This document shows, in pieces, positions 11,510-12,166 of a stretch of 12,166 bases of DNA. Each line of letters opens with the position of its first letter. The first letter of the stretch is position 1. The notes beneath the pieces are model-generated. The model had not been told where the DNA came from. It ran no database searches and saw nothing but the letters and a program-made list of their open reading frames with translations. This DNA comes from Clostridia bacterium (lineage in GTDB: Bacteria; Bacillota; Clostridia; TANB77; CAG-508): the NCBI GenBank assembly GCA_900768805.1, contig CAAGEF010000136.1, forward strand, positions 1-12,166. The letters run 5' to 3'. The position numbers and the translations under genes are program-made.

Positions 11510-11693
11510 CTAATTTATATTCTTCGTCAAATGAAATCTTTACACCATCTTTATATACATAAAATGTACAATCACCTAATTCATAACTCCAATACCAGTG
11601 ACTTTTATACCACTGCAATATATCCTCAATTATATAGCTTTCATAAGTTTCAGTTATTGTGTGATATTGCCATATTTCAATTCTATATTTCAT
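11496..11693 (-). CDS. 65-aa hypothetical protein
   Basis: The ATG at 11693 lies inside the end of the small recombinase gene, with AGAGGTG upstream as ribosome-binding site, so the two are probably co-expressed. The product is rich in aromatic residues (MKYRIEIWQYHTITETYESY, WYKSHWYWSYELGD) with short strands at the end (TFYVYKDGVKISF), suggesting a small beta-rich domain. Function unknown. It sits between the two copies of the 16-bp repeat. Confidence 0.6.
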   Translation of the reverse strand: MKYRIEIWQYHTITETYESYIIEDILQWYKSHWYWSYELGDCTFYVYKDGVKISFDEEYKLGFHS

Positions 11694-12166
11694 TTTCTAA
11701 CACCTCTATTTCTATTTTTTCAACATTGTCTAATAACGTTGTTTGTTTACCATTCATAAAACGTCTTATCGTTGTTTCACTAACATATAGTTTATCGCAT
11801 AATTGTTTTATTGTTGGAGTCTCAATTATCGAATTGTCTTTTAAATACGCTATTATACGCCTTTTGGGTTTAAGGGTTTTAATTTTTCCATGTGTTTTAT
11901 ACATCAACTCAGGACATAATTCTTTTTTCAACTTAAAAAATGTACTTCTTGATATTTTAAATTCATCCAGCATCCATTGAGTATTATGATTTTTACAATA
12001 TTCTTTAAATACCAATTCATCTATTTCAACCACAGGTCTACCAAATTTAACACCTTTTTCTCTTGCAATTTTTATACCTTGCATTTGTCTTTCTTTGATT
12101 TTTTCTCGTTCCTTTTGAGATACATATGCTAATATTTGTAAAACTAAATTAGAAATGAATTTACCA
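11683..12166 (-). CDS. Small serine recombinase (resolvase/invertase), N-terminus beyond right edge
   Basis: The frame is open to the window edge. It opens GKFISNLVLQILAYVSQKER, then a stretch reading EKIKERQMQGIKIAREKGVK before FGRPV. That is the long E helix and the hinge before the DNA-binding domain of resolvases and invertases; the catalytic serine must lie outside the window. After FGRP comes an HTH (about DELVFKEYCKNHNTQWMLDE, then FKISRSTFFKLKK). An unusual extra tail follows with IIAYLKDNSIIETPTIKQLC and YVSETTIRRFMNGK, resembling a NUMOD1/IENR DNA-binding repeat. An internal ATG at 12084 is not the true start. It may belong to the element or to its flank. Confidence 0.85.
   Translation of the reverse strand, partial: GKFISNLVLQILAYVSQKEREKIKERQMQGIKIAREKGVKFGRPVVEIDELVFKEYCKNHNTQWMLDEFKISRSTFFKLKKELCPELMYKTHGKIKTLKPKRRIIAYLKDNSIIETPTIKQLCDKLYVSETTIRRFMNGKQTTLLDNVEKIEIEVLENEI
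11692..11707. repeat. 16-bp direct repeat, copy 2
   Basis: This is the second copy of ATTTTCTAACACCTCT. On the minus strand it encodes EVLEN at the end of the small serine recombinase and supplies the ribosome-binding site of the 65-aa gene. Confidence 0.7.

Noticed and set aside
11486..11980. Rightward ORF of 164 codons over the small serine recombinase
   Set aside because: The opposite strand encodes a clear resolvase C-terminus; the rightward product has no motif and no ribosome-binding site.

Overview
The window is AT-rich (roughly 30% GC by eye) with strong AGGAGG-type ribosome-binding sites, TTGACA/TATAAT promoters and a near-match to the Bacillus-type LexA box. This points to a low-GC Gram-positive host (Clostridia, Erysipelotrichia or relatives). 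The content is the lysogeny-control, integration and early recombination region of a prophage or phage-like integrative element. No structural, lysis or packaging genes, and no rRNA or tRNA genes, are visible.

Layout, right to left along leftward transcription. At 8646-8859 a divergent control region separates a rightward CI-type repressor (8860-9186) from a leftward Cro-like HTH gene (8424-8645). The left operon then runs with almost no gaps to a terminator at 1955-1987. It encodes a 32-aa ORF, a Rad52/Sak-type annealing protein, a small coiled-coil phage protein, a PD-(D/E)XK nuclease, SSB, a NinB-like protein, a repeat-tailed coiled-coil protein and an HNH nuclease. Two tiny ORFs, RusA, an orphan DNA methyltransferase, a winged-helix-like protein and four small phage proteins follow. 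A second strong promoter (1883-1911) drives a further leftward string of small proteins that leaves the window at base 1.

To the right of the repressor lie a convergent 54-aa gene (9179-9343) and a rightward large serine recombinase (9412-11268) with its own terminator. Beyond that are an att-like imperfect palindrome (11345-11386), a 65-aa ORF and the C-terminal part of a leftward small serine recombinase cut by the window edge. The element boundary probably lies between the integrase terminator and this last block, but I cannot prove it.

The left operon looks like a recombination and replication toolkit: the nuclease resects ends, SSB coats ssDNA, the Sak-like protein anneals, and NinB, HNH and RusA process branched intermediates. 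The least ordinary observations are: (i) a LexA-like box filling the -35/-10 spacer of an early promoter, in an element whose repressor has no self-cleavage domain; (ii) an HTH-like module inserted in the zinc ribbon of the large serine recombinase; (iii) a 21-23 bp asymmetric repeat present three times, always in the leader of a leftward small gene, one copy forming a 12-bp stem with an inverted partial copy; (iv) a NUMOD-like tail on the small serine recombinase.
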